Position numbers and translations under genes: made by a program | NCBI GenBank assembly: GCA_023453335.1 | Contig: JAEXTU010000073.1 | Coordinates: 1 to 6,267 of the forward strand | DNA from: Pseudomonadota bacterium | Lineage (GTDB): Bacteria; Desulfobacterota; Desulfovibrionia; Desulfovibrionales; Desulfovibrionaceae | Reading direction: 5' to 3' | DNA: 6,267 nt | In this document: positions 5,978 through 6,267 of the stretch, piece after piece | Layout of the letters: each line of letters starts with the position of its first letter | How positions within the stretch are numbered: the stretch's first letter is position 1 | Notes under the pieces: model-generated | Databases searched by the model: none | The model's input: only the letters and a program-made list of their open reading frames with translations | Told to the model about the DNA's origin: nothing

Positions 5978-6009
5978 GGCGCTACGGCACTGGCTGCCGA
6001 TGGTGCGCC
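5978..6009 (-). promoter_or_regulatory. Two-tier hairpin in the tatA leader
   Basis: An inner stem, CGGCA (5985-5989) with TGCCG (5995-5999), has a five-base loop. An outer stem, GGCGC (5978-5982) with GCGCC (6005-6009), flanks it. The outer strand touches the candidate -10 box, so only the inner stem would be transcribed from that promoter. A function is not established. Confidence 0.3.
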
Positions 6010-6037
6010 TTCTATCCCGCCCGGGTCGCGGGGCCAA
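6009..6037 (-). promoter_or_regulatory. Candidate sigma-70-type promoter for tatA
   Basis: On the minus strand, TTGGCC (6032-6037) and TAGAAG (6009-6014) are separated by exactly 17 bases. Each matches the consensus at four of six positions. Transcription would start around 6002, giving a leader of about 50 bases that ends in the AGGAG ribosome-binding site of tatA. This is the best promoter candidate in the window. Confidence 0.45.
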
Positions 6038-6267
6038 TGCCGGATTCCGCCGAATTCCGACCTCCCGGGACGGGTTCCGGCCGATTCCAGGCGAAACCTC
6101 CCCCGCGCACAGGCGCGCTCGTCGGTCCCATTGCGCCATGAGGCGCGTTCTTCCGCTCGCAGAGTACGTGATAACGGCCGGGCTGCCGGGCATGAAAGAT
6201 CGAGCCAGACCGTGAGATAGTGGGGATTGCCAGTGGCCCAGCCGGTGTAGAGCGCGGTGCCATGCGG
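6038..6267. other. Right-hand region with no supportable gene
   Basis: Together with the tatA leader, this makes a gene-free stretch of 314 bases (5954-6267). Short open frames exist on both strands, but none has a ribosome-binding site plus a recognisable protein pattern. A small hairpin, GCGCC/GGCGC (6133-6137 with 6142-6146), has no clear T-run. The part from about 6150 looks somewhat richer in A and T than the rest. It is probably intergenic, perhaps with a gene edge just beyond the window. Confidence 0.5.

Noticed and set aside
5957..6263. Two overlapping minus-strand open frames of about 80 codons upstream of tatA
   Set aside because: Both are Arg/Pro/Gly-rich, lack convincing ribosome-binding sites and cover the likely tatA promoter. 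No family pattern is visible.
1..6267. CRISPR array, insertion sequence ends, tRNA/rRNA genes
   Set aside because: There are no regularly spaced repeats, transposase motifs, terminal inverted repeats or structural RNA signatures. The only notable direct repeat is the EAA-loop pair inside the permease.

Overview
This window is high-GC bacterial chromosome. The compact genes, strong GC preference at third codon positions and gene content would suit a Desulfovibrio-like (Desulfobacterota) or other high-GC proteobacterial genome. That placement is an impression, since no marker gene is present. Nothing here looks like a phage, an insertion sequence, a CRISPR array or an rRNA/tRNA gene.

Layout, left to right: (1) 1-774, plus strand: the 3' part of an AraC-type regulator fused to a GyrI-like small-molecule-binding domain, cut off by the window edge. 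(2) 806-1487, minus strand: a two-gene MntA-HepT (minimal nucleotidyltransferase/HEPN) toxin-antitoxin pair with all signature residues present. It converges on the regulator across a 31-base gap. (3) 1587-5469, minus strand: a three-gene ABC importer read in the order periplasmic binding protein, ATPase, fused 12-helix permease. It has the architecture of the ferric-iron (FbpABC/AfuABC) class, but the binding protein lacks recognisable ferric-iron ligands, so the substrate is left open. (4) 5693-5953, minus strand: a monocistronic tatA closed by a textbook intrinsic terminator, which separates it from the transporter. (5) 5954-6267: the tatA upstream region, with a candidate promoter and leader hairpin, and no supportable gene at the far right.

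The importer works as one unit. The binding protein is exported by a signal peptide and captures substrate in the periplasm. The permease forms the inner-membrane channel and the ATPase powers it. A GC-rich hairpin between the binding-protein and ATPase genes would suit unequal expression of the two. The MntA-HepT pair is self-contained and has no evident functional link to its neighbours. TatA belongs to the twin-arginine export machinery, but the binding protein here has a Sec-type signal, so the two are probably unrelated.

I see no clearly new multi-gene system. The points most worth a second look are an in-frame internal ribosome-binding site and start at the domain border of the AraC-GyrI fusion, the intact toxin-antitoxin pair, the uncertain importer substrate, the intercistronic hairpin, and a near-identical 32-base repeat encoding the two EAA loops of the permease.
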